Part shown: positions 1-8,509 of the stretch, in pieces
Position numbering within the stretch: the stretch's first letter is position 1
Layout: each line of letters starts with the position of its first letter
From: Limisphaerales bacterium
GTDB lineage: Bacteria; Verrucomicrobiota; Verrucomicrobiia; Limisphaerales; JADLHS01
DNA: 34,864 nt
NCBI GenBank assembly: GCA_020848635.1
Contig: JADLHS010000119.1
Coordinates: 1 to 34,864, forward strand
Direction: 5' to 3'
Notes under the pieces: generated by a model
Seen by the model: only the letters and a program-made list of their open reading frames with translations
What the model was told of the DNA's origin: nothing
Database searches by the model: none
Program-made: the position numbers and the translations under genes

Positions 1-1
1 C

Positions 2-766
2 GAGAACCATCTTTTCCTGTTCGGCCAGGTGAATGGTCGCCGCCGCAGTTGTCTGGTGGATACGGGGTGGTCCTTCACCACCCTCAGTACCAACGCCGCC
101 CAGGGCCTCGCCACGCGGGGCTTGGTGAATGAGCTCAAACTCGGCCGCGTCAGACTCACCAACGAAACCGTTCTGGTGCAAGATCTGCGAGTGAATGGTC
201 AACCCACTTCGTTCGACCTGGTCTTGGGTTGTGATTTCCTGATTCGCCATCATGCGGTGATCGACTGCGCACACCGGCGGCTTTACTTACGGCGGGAACC
301 GCTGACCGGCAAACCGGTCAACCAACTGACGGCAGCCTTGCAGCAATGCAGACTGGTCGCTGTGAAATTAACGCGCCACGATCCGCTGGCATTGACCTGC
401 ACGGTGCAAATCAATGGCCGGGCGGTGGAATTTCTTGTGGACAGCGGAGCGATGTGGAGTTGCCTCACCACCGAAACTGCGCACGCGTTGGCGCTTCCAA
501 TATTCCCTTCCGCAAATCGAATCACCGGCGCCGCGGTCGCCGGGAAACGCGGCTTTGGAGTAACAACCGTGAGGGACTTCGAACTGGGTGGCCGGCAAGA
601 AGCGAGGGTAACTCTCGCCGTGCTGGAACTGGGCGATTGGGGACTCGGACCAAACGGTCGCACTTTGCGCGCGGTCGGAGGAATCCTCGGTGGTGATCAA
701 CTGTCGGCGCGCGCAGCGGTCATTGACTGCGGCCAACTCAAACTCTGGCAGCGTGACCGGCATTGA
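2..766 (+). CDS. Two-lobed retropepsin-like aspartic protease, 5' partial
   Basis: The reading frame is already open at the first bases of the window, so the N-terminus lies upstream; a GTG at 29 is inside the first domain and is unlikely to be the true start. Two retropepsin-like lobes are visible. Lobe 1 has the catalytic Asp-Thr-Gly at 59-67 and, later, an LGCDFL stretch followed by VIDC. Lobe 2 has Asp-Ser-Gly at 440-448 (context FLVDSGAMWS) and near the C-terminus ILGGDQL followed by VIDC. In the family each lobe supplies one catalytic Asp and two lobes make one active site, so one chain carrying two lobes could be self-sufficient. The substrate is unknown and no membrane anchor is visible in the part present. 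It ends 3 bp before the convergent gene at 770-1105. Confidence 0.75.
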   Translation, partial: ENHLFLFGQVNGRRRSCLVDTGWSFTTLSTNAAQGLATRGLVNELKLGRVRLTNETVLVQDLRVNGQPTSFDLVLGCDFLIRHHAVIDCAHRRLYLRREPLTGKPVNQLTAALQQCRLVAVKLTRHDPLALTCTVQINGRAVEFLVDSGAMWSCLTTETAHALALPIFPSANRITGAAVAGKRGFGVTTVRDFELGGRQEARVTLAVLELGDWGLGPNGRTLRAVGGILGGDQLSARAAVIDCGQLKLWQRDRH

Positions 767-769
767 GCG

Positions 770-1105
770 TCAGAGTTGGTCGTAATAGGTTTCCGCATCC
801 CCGGTGTTCTCGACGAGACCTTTGAAATTCCGTCCGCTGCGCTGGAGGATGCTGGCGATCTGCGGTGAAATCCATCGTTTGGTGGCCGGCCGTTCGGGGA
901 TGGGTTTGAGGCGGTACATGTTGCTCTCGTCCGTTTCCAGAATGCCGCGCTCGATCATCCGCAACAGCACCGGACGGACCCAATCGAGTTGTGCGCGGGA
1001 TTTATGTTCGCCGCCCGCATGCCGCCGGATGGCAATAGCCGACACGAACAGGTCGGCTTGTCCATTCAGGTAAAAAAACACATCGCGCTCTTCGGAATCC
1101 ATCAT
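770..1105 (-). CDS. Small conserved-looking protein of unknown function
   Basis: A minus-strand gene of about 111 residues, convergent with the protease gene and only 3 bp from its stop. I do not recognise a family. The start is uncertain: two adjacent ATG codons lie at 1105 and 1102, and the frame can be extended to a GTG at 1141. I prefer the internal ATG pair because the sequence from MDSEERDVFFYLNGQ onward looks like a compact globular protein, but there is no good Shine-Dalgarno for any of them. The protein is mixed charged and hydrophobic, with no signal peptide or transmembrane segment. The middle part (WVRPVLLRMIERGILE) would suit a winged-helix or helical bundle fold, but that is only an impression. 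Function unknown. Confidence 0.5.
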   Translation of the reverse strand: MMDSEERDVFFYLNGQADLFVSAIAIRRHAGGEHKSRAQLDWVRPVLLRMIERGILETDESNMYRLKPIPERPATKRWISPQIASILQRSGRNFKGLVENTGDAETYYDQL

Positions 1106-1318
1106 AAAGCCAAATCCATCGTTCAACCAACACGCTATCACCCTTAATGCATCCGTGCATCGGAAATAGTTGTTGACGCGCGAATAATCGCCAATCGCAG
1201 CGCGAAGAGCATAAAGTGTCGCACGCTTCAGCTGGTTGGGTTTGGCCCACCGCGGCTTTCGTCATTGCCCTGCCGCGGTTGATTTGTAACATCCGAATAG
1301 TTGAAAACTCAATTCGCT

Positions 1319-2638
1319 ATGAAACTTCTCCCCCGCCGCCAGTTCATCCGCAACTCCACCCTCGCCCTCGGCGCGTCCGTACTCGCCGGTCCGTTCATCC
1401 GCTCCGTCCGCGCCGGGGAACCCGGCCCCAACGACAAAATCCGCCTCGGACTGATTGGTTCGGGCGGCATGGGGTGCGGCGACCTCGAATGCTTCTTCGG
1501 CAATCCGGAGGTGGACTGCGTGGTCATTGCCGACGTGGATGAGGCCATGACAGCGAAGGGCTTGAAGGTCTGTGAGACCGCGGGCCGCAAAAAGCCCGAT
1601 ACCGTGCAAGATTTTCGTCGGGTGCTGGATCGGAAGGACGTGGATGTCGTCCTGATTGCCACGCCGGATCACTGGCATGCGATCCCGACCGTCATGGCCT
1701 GTCAGGCGGGCAAGGATGTGTATGTGGAAAAACCTTTGGCCAAGACGATTGACGAAGGCCGCGCCATGGTAACCGCCGCGCAAAAGCACAACCGTGTCGT
1801 GCAGATGGGTTCTCAATGGCGCAGTTGCCAGCACATGATTGAGGCTGCGGAGTTCGTGAAATCCGGTAAACTCGGCAAACTCGCGATGGCACGTGGTTGG
1901 GCATATCTCGATTGGCTGCCCAGCATCGGCAAGCCGGCGGATGGCATTCCTCCGGCAACCGCCGATTATGATATGTGGCTCGGCCCGGCGTCAAAACAAC
2001 CGTTCAATCCGAACCGCTTCCACTTCAACTTCCGCTGGTTTTGGGATTATGCCGGGGGCTTGATGACCGATTGGGGCGTGCACTTGCTGAATATGATTTT
2101 TATGGGCACCCCGTCCGAATGGCCGAAGAACATCGTGTCGAGCGGTGGCAAGTATGTCCTCGACGACAACTCGGAAACGCCCGACTCCCAGATCACGACT
2201 TACGAATTCCCCAGCTTTATGCTCGTGTGGGAGCACAAAGCGGGACTCGGAGTGGGCATCAACAATCATCCGTGGGGTGTTGCCTGGTATGGCACCGAGG
2301 GCACGATCATCATGGATGACTCCGGTTGGGAGGTCATTCCAGAGCATCGAAAGTCAAACCTGGAGCCGGAAAAACACAAGAGCAGCGGCAATCCACGTCC
2401 CGCGCATGTCCGTAACTTTCTCGACTGCGTCAAGTCGCGGCAACAACCCGTACTCAATCTCGAACGCGGACATTACGTTTCCACTGTCGCGCATTTGGGC
2501 AACATTGCATTCCGCACCGGGCAAAAGATCACTTGGGATGCCGAACTGGAGCAAATTACCGGCAATCCACAGGCGGACAAGCTTGTGAGCGTTCAATATC
2601 GTGCGCCGTGGAAGCTGGATTACATGAAACGGAGCTGA
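1319..2638 (+). CDS. Gfo/Idh/MocA-family oxidoreductase with Tat signal
   Basis: A 439-residue NAD(P)-dependent oxidoreductase of the Gfo/Idh/MocA superfamily, which typically acts on sugars or cyclitols. The N-terminus is a twin-arginine signal (RRQFIR at about residues 6-11, then a hydrophobic stretch), so it is probably exported folded. The ATG at 1319 is chosen over a TTG at 1301 because it places the Tat motif at the usual distance. The Rossmann segment IRLGLIGSGGMG follows at about residues 41-52. The family's EKP motif is at residues 137-139, with Lys138 the expected catalytic or nicotinamide-contacting residue. A GVHLLN segment resembles the conserved Gly-x-His region of the C-terminal domain. 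Exported members are very common in Verrucomicrobiota and Planctomycetota; the substrate cannot be read from sequence. It appears monocistronic. Confidence 0.9.
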   Translation: MKLLPRRQFIRNSTLALGASVLAGPFIRSVRAGEPGPNDKIRLGLIGSGGMGCGDLECFFGNPEVDCVVIADVDEAMTAKGLKVCETAGRKKPDTVQDFRRVLDRKDVDVVLIATPDHWHAIPTVMACQAGKDVYVEKPLAKTIDEGRAMVTAAQKHNRVVQMGSQWRSCQHMIEAAEFVKSGKLGKLAMARGWAYLDWLPSIGKPADGIPPATADYDMWLGPASKQPFNPNRFHFNFRWFWDYAGGLMTDWGVHLLNMIFMGTPSEWPKNIVSSGGKYVLDDNSETPDSQITTYEFPSFMLVWEHKAGLGVGINNHPWGVAWYGTEGTIIMDDSGWEVIPEHRKSNLEPEKHKSSGNPRPAHVRNFLDCVKSRQQPVLNLERGHYVSTVAHLGNIAFRTGQKITWDAELEQITGNPQADKLVSVQYRAPWKLDYMKRS

Positions 2639-2688
2639 TTGGCCTTGAGACGGCGAACAATCCGACGAGAAAATTTATGAAAATTCGG

Positions 2689-2716
2689 TTGACAGGCAGC
2701 GACTCGATCCTAGACT
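2689..2716 (+). promoter_or_regulatory. Candidate sigma-70-type promoter for the FecR gene
   Basis: A perfect TTGACA at 2689-2694 is followed after 16 bp by TAGACT at 2711-2716, a 4/6 match to the -10 consensus. It lies 38 bp before the ATG of the FecR-domain gene and about 50 bp after the preceding stop codon, which fits a dedicated promoter. Confidence 0.5.
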
Positions 2717-2754
2717 GGTGTGGTAAGTTACAAAAATCTCAATAGAAAGCCATT

Positions 2755-3582
2755 ATGAAACTAACGAACAAGACCCTCACTTGGTTGGTAGCTGGCATGG
2801 TTTCCATCGTGCTGGTCGCCAGCGCAAACGCTCAAACCACCAAAGAACGCACCGGCAAGGTGGTGCGAATCAAAGGTGCGGCCCGTTATTCCACCGGCAA
2901 CAAAACTTGGCAACCACTTAAGGTCGGCACCATTCTCAAGTCTGGTTCAGTTATTCAAACGGCGGCTGACTCGTATGCCGACATCGTTATCAACGAAGAG
3001 GCGACGGCTGACGCTGTGATCATGCCCCGCCCTTCCACTCAACCGTCGTCCGCAAGCGCTTCAGGCGGCGGTGCCGGTGGCGGCGCTGGCGCCAAGTCTC
3101 CGGAATACGATGTCGTGCGGGTCCAGGACGACACCGTGTTGGCCATTGACAAACTTTCGGCGACGGACACGGGAGCTGATCGGGTTACCGAAACTGAACT
3201 CGATTTGCGCACGGGCTCAATCTTCGGTTCGGTCAAGAAGCAAGCCGCAGCCTCCCGGTTCGAGGTGAAAATTCCCAATGGCGTGGCTGGAATTCGTGGA
3301 ACGATCTTCTCCATCAATGCCAATGGTTTAATCTCCTGCCTCACTGGCTCGGTAGTCTCGGCCTTCACTGATGATTCAAACAAGGTTACGACCCGAGTGG
3401 TGCCCGCCGGATTTCAATTCAACAGTCGAAATGGTCAAATGGGAGCCATGGGCAGTGCTCTCCTTGGCCAACTGCAGGGGATTGCGAGTGACATCAGTTA
3501 CAATTTTTCGGGCGGACGCCGACCGGACTTTAATAACTACATGAACCTTGGCCGTGAATGGGTGTCCCCAACGCAGCCTTGA
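2755..3582 (+). CDS. Secreted FecR-domain protein
   Basis: A 275-residue protein with a clear Sec signal peptide (short basic n-region, hydrophobic core WLVAGMVSIVLVASANAQ, probable cleavage after ANA near residue 26). The mature part begins with a FecR-type segment (GKVVRIKGAARYSTGNKTW, then LKVGTILKSGSVIQT). A Ser/Gly/Ala-rich linker sits near residues 98-115. The second FecR half (ELDLRTGSIFGSVKK, then FEVKIPNGVAGIRGT) is typical of periplasmic FecR domains. There is no TonB-receptor or ECF sigma factor gene beside it, so it is probably not a classical FecR anti-sigma sensor. The next gene encodes a CHASE2 adenylate cyclase, an extracytoplasmic sensor, so a role as a periplasmic partner is plausible but inferred. 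The candidate promoter is at 2689-2716 and an intrinsic terminator follows at 3628-3667. Confidence 0.88.
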   Translation: MKLTNKTLTWLVAGMVSIVLVASANAQTTKERTGKVVRIKGAARYSTGNKTWQPLKVGTILKSGSVIQTAADSYADIVINEEATADAVIMPRPSTQPSSASASGGGAGGGAGAKSPEYDVVRVQDDTVLAIDKLSATDTGADRVTETELDLRTGSIFGSVKKQAAASRFEVKIPNGVAGIRGTIFSINANGLISCLTGSVVSAFTDDSNKVTTRVVPAGFQFNSRNGQMGAMGSALLGQLQGIASDISYNFSGGRRPDFNNYMNLGREWVSPTQP

Positions 3583-3627
3583 ATCACAAATAGTGGCGGC
3601 GAGTAGTACGAGATAATTATTCTTCCC

Positions 3628-3667
3628 AACCCCAGAGCAGCCTTGAGTTGCCCTGGGGGTTTTGTTT
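3628..3667 (+). terminator. Intrinsic terminator after the FecR gene
   Basis: CCCCAG at 3630-3635 pairs with CTGGGG at 3653-3658. After a one-base mismatch, GCA (3637-3639) pairs with TGC (3649-3651). The stem is followed by TTTTGTTT at 3660-3667. It lies 45 bp after the FecR stop and ends only 5 bp before the ATG of the cyclase gene. Confidence 0.75.
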
Positions 3668-3672
3668 AGTTC

Positions 3673-6045
3673 ATGCCGGTGAAATACCGGCCCTACAAGC
3701 ACCCCCCTGTAATTATCGCCTTCGGGGTCATCTCGCTGGTTTGTCTGGCGCGCCTCGGCCAGTTCGATTTCTTTGATCGGCTCGAGCGGATGACCTACGA
3801 TTGGCGCGCTCGGGTGACGGTGAGTTTTCCCCAGACGGTCGCCACGAATCTTGGCTTTGTGGCCATTAGCGATACCAGCATCGCTACGCTCAACGACGGC
3901 TCCCTCGGCTTTCGCTTCGGACTTTACTGGCCGCGTCAGGTCTATGGACGAGTTTTGCGGGAACTCTCCGCCCAAGGCGCCCAGGTTGTTGCGTTCGACG
4001 TATTGTTTTCCGGACGGCGGTACGATCATGGAACCGTTCCGGTCTCCACTTCACAATGGCCGGACCTTGCAGAATTCGTGGCCCACCTCCCTCCCGTCCA
4101 GCAGCCAGCTACCTACAAAGTCGAATCCAGTGGCGAAACAATGACCCTGCTGGAATCGGACGATTACTTCGCCTGGCAACTCAAACGCTCGGGCGTGGCC
4201 GTGCTCGCAGCGGAGCGCGGGGTCCTGCCGCTCCCGCTCTTTGCCACCAATGCGTTATCGCTCGGGGATATTGCCGCCGAAGCAGACTCGGACGGGGTGC
4301 TGCGCCGCGCGCGCGCCTTCCACGACTACCGTCGCTGGCATCCAGCCTTCCTTCAGGTGGCGGCCGACAAAGCGTTCGGCGTAGACCTTGATTGCGTGCG
4401 CTTTGAACCGGGTTTAATCGTGCTGCAACGCACGAACGGCCTCGACGACATTAAAGTGCCTGTGGATGCGGAAAATAATTTTGCCCTTTCCGTTTTTTCC
4501 GCTGACAAATACCCGACCGGCACTCCGAAACAGGCGAAAGCCTTTACCACGGAGCGTGTCTGGCACATGGGCATCGTGTTGGCCGCGCGCAGACTGAATC
4601 TCGACCTCGGCAACGCCCAGGTGGACCTCGCACAAGGCAGAATCATTTTACGCGGAACGAACAACGTCGTCCGAACCTTGCCGGTGGATGACAAAGGTTA
4701 CTTTTACATAAACTGGGAGATTCCGCCCACGGATTCGCGACTTACGGTCGAGGCGTTTGAACATCTTCTACGCCAGGATCAGCTCCGCGCCGCCGGCCAA
4801 ACGGAAGGCTTGACCAATGCTTGGAACGGTAAACTGGTGGTGATCGGCTCCAGCGCCACGGGCAATGACCTGACTGACCGCGGCGCCACCGCCCTCGAAA
4901 AAAGCACCTTGCTCGTCAGCAAGCATTGGAATGTGGCCAACTCGGTCATCACCGACCGCTTTGTCCGACCAGCTAGCCTGGGTTGGGATCTCGCGCTCAT
5001 CGTGCTGCTGGGGAGCCTGACCGCTGGTTTGACGTCGCAATTGCGCGTGCTCCCCGGACTCCTTGGCGTGCTGCTACTGGCAGCGCTCTACCTGGGAGTC
5101 TGCGTATTCCTGTTCGTTCAAAACCGTTACTGGCTGCCATTGGTGCTGCCGGTCGGGGGCACAATCTTGGTCAATTATGGATTGCTCACCACGTATCGCG
5201 CGCTCTTCGAACAGCGCGAGCAACGACGAGTAAAATCCATTTTTTCACGGGTTGTTTCGCCGAACATCGCAAAGGAATTGCTGGGGCGGGAGCGACTGTC
5301 TGTTAGCGGGGCTCGTTGTGAGGTCACCGTGCTTTTCGCCGATGTGCGCGGCTTCACCGAACTCACCGACACAGCGCAGGTGCAAGTAGCTGAATCCATC
5401 CGCGCCCAAAATCTCACCGGCGAGGCCGCGGAGGCCGCCTACAACGAATCCGCCCGCGAAACGCTGAACACGGTGAACACCTACCTCGCGACGGTTGCGG
5501 ACATTGTGAAGAAGCATGACGGCACGCTGGACAAATATATCGGCGACTGCGTGATGGCGTTTTGGGGCGCACCCACGCCTCATGCCAATCACGCCCTGGC
5601 TTGCGTCCGCGCGGCAATTGAAGCCCAACGCGCCATCGCCGAGTTGAATCTTCAGCGCACGACGGAAAACCAGGGGAACCAACTGGAGAACCAAGCCCGG
5701 GTTTCCGCCGGCCTCGCACCAAAACCGGCACGCTCCATCCTCACTTTGGGGACGGGCATCAATTCCGGCACGGTCACGGTTGGGTTAATGGGTTCCGACG
5801 CCCACATTCTCAACTACACCGTGTTCGGGCGCGAAGTCAACCTGGCGAGCCGGCTCGAAGCGGTTTCGGGCAGCGGGCGAATCATCATCGGCGAAACCAC
5901 CTTTCAGCAAATGCTGCGGGATGATCCCGCACTCGCCGCCACTTGTATTGAGCAAGAACCCACCCGGCCCAAGGGTTTTCAGAAGCCCATCCGCAATTTT
6001 GAAGTTCCGTGGCGACCCCCGAACGAAAAGCCCGCCGCTTGTTGA
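3673..6045 (+). CDS. CHASE2-domain class III adenylate cyclase
   Basis: A 790-residue membrane sensor cyclase. A hydrophobic segment at about residues 12-28 precedes a long extracytoplasmic CHASE2-type domain (about 30-430), then three close transmembrane helices (about 439-457, 459-482 and 486-506) and a cytoplasmic class III cyclase domain from about 545. Metal-binding aspartates are expected at Asp557 (in FADVRGFT) and Asp625 (in YIGDCVMAF). Lys621 and Thr716 occupy the purine-specifying positions and point to ATP rather than GTP. Asn723 and Arg727 (VNLASRLE) are the transition-state residues, so the active site looks complete. An insertion of about 35 residues follows the first metal motif. 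The product would be cAMP in response to an envelope signal. The start codon lies just beyond a terminator, with no visible Shine-Dalgarno. Confidence 0.92.
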   Translation: MPVKYRPYKHPPVIIAFGVISLVCLARLGQFDFFDRLERMTYDWRARVTVSFPQTVATNLGFVAISDTSIATLNDGSLGFRFGLYWPRQVYGRVLRELSAQGAQVVAFDVLFSGRRYDHGTVPVSTSQWPDLAEFVAHLPPVQQPATYKVESSGETMTLLESDDYFAWQLKRSGVAVLAAERGVLPLPLFATNALSLGDIAAEADSDGVLRRARAFHDYRRWHPAFLQVAADKAFGVDLDCVRFEPGLIVLQRTNGLDDIKVPVDAENNFALSVFSADKYPTGTPKQAKAFTTERVWHMGIVLAARRLNLDLGNAQVDLAQGRIILRGTNNVVRTLPVDDKGYFYINWEIPPTDSRLTVEAFEHLLRQDQLRAAGQTEGLTNAWNGKLVVIGSSATGNDLTDRGATALEKSTLLVSKHWNVANSVITDRFVRPASLGWDLALIVLLGSLTAGLTSQLRVLPGLLGVLLLAALYLGVCVFLFVQNRYWLPLVLPVGGTILVNYGLLTTYRALFEQREQRRVKSIFSRVVSPNIAKELLGRERLSVSGARCEVTVLFADVRGFTELTDTAQVQVAESIRAQNLTGEAAEAAYNESARETLNTVNTYLATVADIVKKHDGTLDKYIGDCVMAFWGAPTPHANHALACVRAAIEAQRAIAELNLQRTTENQGNQLENQARVSAGLAPKPARSILTLGTGINSGTVTVGLMGSDAHILNYTVFGREVNLASRLEAVSGSGRIIIGETTFQQMLRDDPALAATCIEQEPTRPKGFQKPIRNFEVPWRPPNEKPAAC

Positions 6046-6248
6046 TAGAGGAGGGGTGAATACGCCCCATTGCACGACGCAATCCAATCCGGCACTCCTA
6101 GCCCACGCTTGCCGCCCCACTCGCATCATCCAATCATCGCAATGCGATCCGACAATTGTTTGAGATTGGGAATATTGTATCCCCTGGGCATGCTTGGGCT
6201 TTTGTTCTCGTCCTCGACATCGTCCATCACTTAGCTAGACTGCCATGG

Positions 6249-6737
6249 ATGCGCACCGCGATCTATCCCGGCAGTTTTGATCCGTTCACCAACGGGCATC
6301 TGGATGTTGTTCAACGCGCCACGCGACTGTTCGACCGCGTCGTCGTGGCCGTCGCCCGGAGCGACAGCAAACATGCCTTGTTCACGGTGGAGGAACGGCT
6401 GGGACTGGTGCGCGAATCCATCCGCAGCATGCCAAACGTGGAGGCCGACGCGTTTGAAGGGTTGTTAGTGGAATACGTCCAACGCCAGTCGGCTCAGGCG
6501 GTGGTGCGTGGCCTGCGCGCCATTTCGGATTTTGAATTCGAGTTTCAAATGGCCCTAATGAACCGCAAGCTCAACGAAAACTTCGAAACTATCTTTATGA
6601 TGCCGAAAGACACCTACACCTTTCTCAGTTCGCGTATCGTGAAGGAAATCGCGCGCCTCGGAGGGGACGTGAGCCCGTTCGTCCCCCCACATGTGCAATC
6701 CGCTCTCGCAGCGCGGCTTGCGACGGAGAAAGCCTAG
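6249..6737 (+). CDS. coaD: Phosphopantetheine adenylyltransferase
   Basis: A 162-residue enzyme, matching the usual CoaD length of about 160. It transfers AMP from ATP to 4'-phosphopantetheine to give dephospho-CoA, the penultimate step of CoA synthesis, in the cytoplasm. The N-terminal GSFDPFTNGHL carries the nucleotidyltransferase (T/H)xGH signature. The segment NRKLNENFETIFM and the later FLSSRIVKEIARLGGDVS are also characteristic. The frame stays open upstream to 6156, but MRTAIYPGSFDP at 6249 is where family proteins begin, so that ATG is chosen. It heads a tight run with yceD, rpmF, plsX and fabH (8 bp to yceD), linking CoA supply with lipid synthesis. The 203 bp before it hold no convincing gene or promoter. 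Confidence 0.96.
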   Translation: MRTAIYPGSFDPFTNGHLDVVQRATRLFDRVVVAVARSDSKHALFTVEERLGLVRESIRSMPNVEADAFEGLLVEYVQRQSAQAVVRGLRAISDFEFEFQMALMNRKLNENFETIFMMPKDTYTFLSSRIVKEIARLGGDVSPFVPPHVQSALAARLATEKA

Positions 6738-6745
6738 GCAGCACC

Positions 6746-7234
6746 ATGGCGCTTCGCATCAACCTGCGTTACTTGGAACGTGATGATCTCACCCTCAAGG
6801 GGGAGTTGCCCGTCGCGGAGTTGGATCTCGACCTCCGCGATGAGATGATCCGCCCTGAAAAACCGCTGGTTTATGAACTCCTGATTCAAAAGCTGGACGA
6901 CAACCTGCTCGTGCGCGGACGGCTGTTCTTGCCCATCGCCTGCGAGTGCGTACGCTGTCTGAAAGCCTTCGAATACGAGTTGGACCTGCCTGAGTGGACC
7001 TGCCTCCTGCCGCTTGCCGGCGAGGAAAAGGTAACGATCACGAGCGATTCCGTGGACTTGACGCCGTTTTTGCGGGAGGATATTCTCCTAGAGTTGCCGC
7101 AACATCCGTTGTGCAAGCCGGAGTGCGGCGGTCTTAAGAAACCGACCCCGGAAAGACCAAAATCGAGCAGCCTGCGCCGGACGGAACCGTCCGCTTGGGC
7201 TGAATTAAACAAACTGAAAGTTAGAAACGAGTAA
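6746..7234 (+). CDS. yceD: YceD/DUF177-family protein
   Basis: A 162-residue member of the DUF177 (YceD) family, which is nearly always encoded immediately before rpmF. In E. coli and in plant plastids, members have been linked to 23S rRNA processing or accumulation. Here the characteristic cysteines are Cys66, Cys68 and Cys71 (CECVRCL) and Cys123 and Cys127 (CKPECGG), consistent with a metal site. The tail is Ser/Pro/Lys-rich and ends just before the L32 gene, 3 bp away. The ATG at 6746 follows the coaD stop by 8 bp. Translation is probably coupled along this run. Confidence 0.9.
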   Translation: MALRINLRYLERDDLTLKGELPVAELDLDLRDEMIRPEKPLVYELLIQKLDDNLLVRGRLFLPIACECVRCLKAFEYELDLPEWTCLLPLAGEEKVTITSDSVDLTPFLREDILLELPQHPLCKPECGGLKKPTPERPKSSSLRRTEPSAWAELNKLKVRNE

Positions 7235-7237
7235 TTT

Positions 7238-7426
7238 ATGGGTGTTCCCAAACGTAAACCGTCAACAAGCCGTCAGCGCATGCGCCGCGCCTACAACAGC
7301 GTGCTGAAACTTCCCCAACTCGGCGTCTGCTCGCAATGCGCGGCCCCTTGCCTGCCGCATCGGGTCTGTCCCGCCTGCGGATTTTATAAGGGTCGCCAGG
7401 TTCTGACGGTTACCGCAGGCGCGTAA
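7238..7426 (+). CDS. rpmF: 50S ribosomal protein L32
   Basis: A 62-residue ribosomal protein. The N-terminus MGVPKRKPSTSRQRMRRA is the typical basic L32 start. A zinc-ribbon of Cys31-x2-Cys34 and Cys44-x2-Cys47 follows, with an extra Cys38 between, so this is the zinc-binding (C+) form of L32. It sits between yceD and plsX, the order found in most bacteria, which couples ribosome and lipid synthesis genes. Confidence 0.97.
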   Translation: MGVPKRKPSTSRQRMRRAYNSVLKLPQLGVCSQCAAPCLPHRVCPACGFYKGRQVLTVTAGA

Positions 7427-7474
7427 TTGCGGTGCGCCCGGCGCACCGCAAGGCGTGGCCGCGTTCCCTCAGCT

Positions 7475-8509
7475 ATGCGAATCGCAGTGGATGTCATGGG
7501 CGGCGACCACGGTTGTGCGGTCGTCATCGGCGGCGTCAAACTCGCGCTGCAAGCCGATCCCCGCATCACCTCTCTGTTGCTGGTTGGCCAGGAAGACAAG
7601 ATCCGCCCCGCCCTCGCGGCCACCGGACTGAACGATCGGCGAACCCAGATTGTTCATGCCTCCGAGGTTCTCACGATGGACGACAGCCCCGTTGAGGGCA
7701 TTCGCCGGAAGAAGGATTCCTCCATGGTCCGAGCGATTGACTTGGTGCGGGATGCCAAGGCCGACGCCGTAATTTCCCCCGGTAACACCGGCGCACTGGT
7801 CGCCGGTTCCATGAAACTCCGCCGACTCGAGGGGGTGGAACGACCCGCCATCACCGTGCGGATGCCGTCGCGCACCGGCGATTTTGTCCTGCTCGACGCG
7901 GGCGCCAATCCTGTGTGCGAACCGCAGCACCTTGCCCAGTTTGCGGTGATGGGCGACATCTATGCCCGGGAGATTCTGGGCATCGCCAAACCCCGGGTCG
8001 GCGTTCTCAGCAATGGTTCCGAGGAATCCAAGGGCAACGATCTCACGCGTGAAGCCGCCCGGCTCTGCGCCCTGCTGGATTTGAATTTTATCGGCTACGT
8101 TGAAGGCTTTGATCTGTTCAACGACACGGTGGACGTGGTCGTCGCCGACGGCTTTACCGGGAATGTCGTCTTAAAGACCGCCGAAAGCCTCAGCTCGGCC
8201 ATGATTAAAATGCTCAAGGCGGAGTTGACTGCCAATCCGCTGCGCAAATTTGGCGCCCTCCTTTCCCAAGGCGCGTTTCGCTCCCTCAAGCGTCGGCTCG
8301 ACCCTGAAGTCCATGGCGGGGCCGTGTTGCTGGGCCTCAATGGCAACGTCATCAAAGCCCACGGCTCCTCCCGGGAGCGAGCGATCATGGGGGCCATTCG
8401 GGTGGCCGCCGAAGAAGTGCAGCACGGCCTGAACGAAATCATTTCGCGCCAGATCGCGGTGGCAAACCAGCGGCTAGCCGGCCAGACCGCCACCACCGTT
8501 TCCATATGA
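7475..8509 (+). CDS. plsX: Phosphate acyltransferase PlsX
   Basis: A 344-residue enzyme that converts acyl-ACP and phosphate to acyl-phosphate, the donor for PlsY in phospholipid synthesis; it is peripheral to the membrane. Family hallmarks in order: MRIAVDVMGGDHG at the N-terminus, SPGNTGALVAGSM, LLDAGANPVC, NGSEESKGND, and a C-terminal VVVADGFTGNVVLKTAES. The frame opens at 7427, directly after rpmF, but the ATG at 7475 is chosen because the family begins at MRIAVDVMGGD. The last four bases overlap the fabH start as ATGA (8506-8509), implying translational coupling. Confidence 0.96.
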   Translation: MRIAVDVMGGDHGCAVVIGGVKLALQADPRITSLLLVGQEDKIRPALAATGLNDRRTQIVHASEVLTMDDSPVEGIRRKKDSSMVRAIDLVRDAKADAVISPGNTGALVAGSMKLRRLEGVERPAITVRMPSRTGDFVLLDAGANPVCEPQHLAQFAVMGDIYAREILGIAKPRVGVLSNGSEESKGNDLTREAARLCALLDLNFIGYVEGFDLFNDTVDVVVADGFTGNVVLKTAESLSSAMIKMLKAELTANPLRKFGALLSQGAFRSLKRRLDPEVHGGAVLLGLNGNVIKAHGSSRERAIMGAIRVAAEEVQHGLNEIISRQIAVANQRLAGQTATTVSI

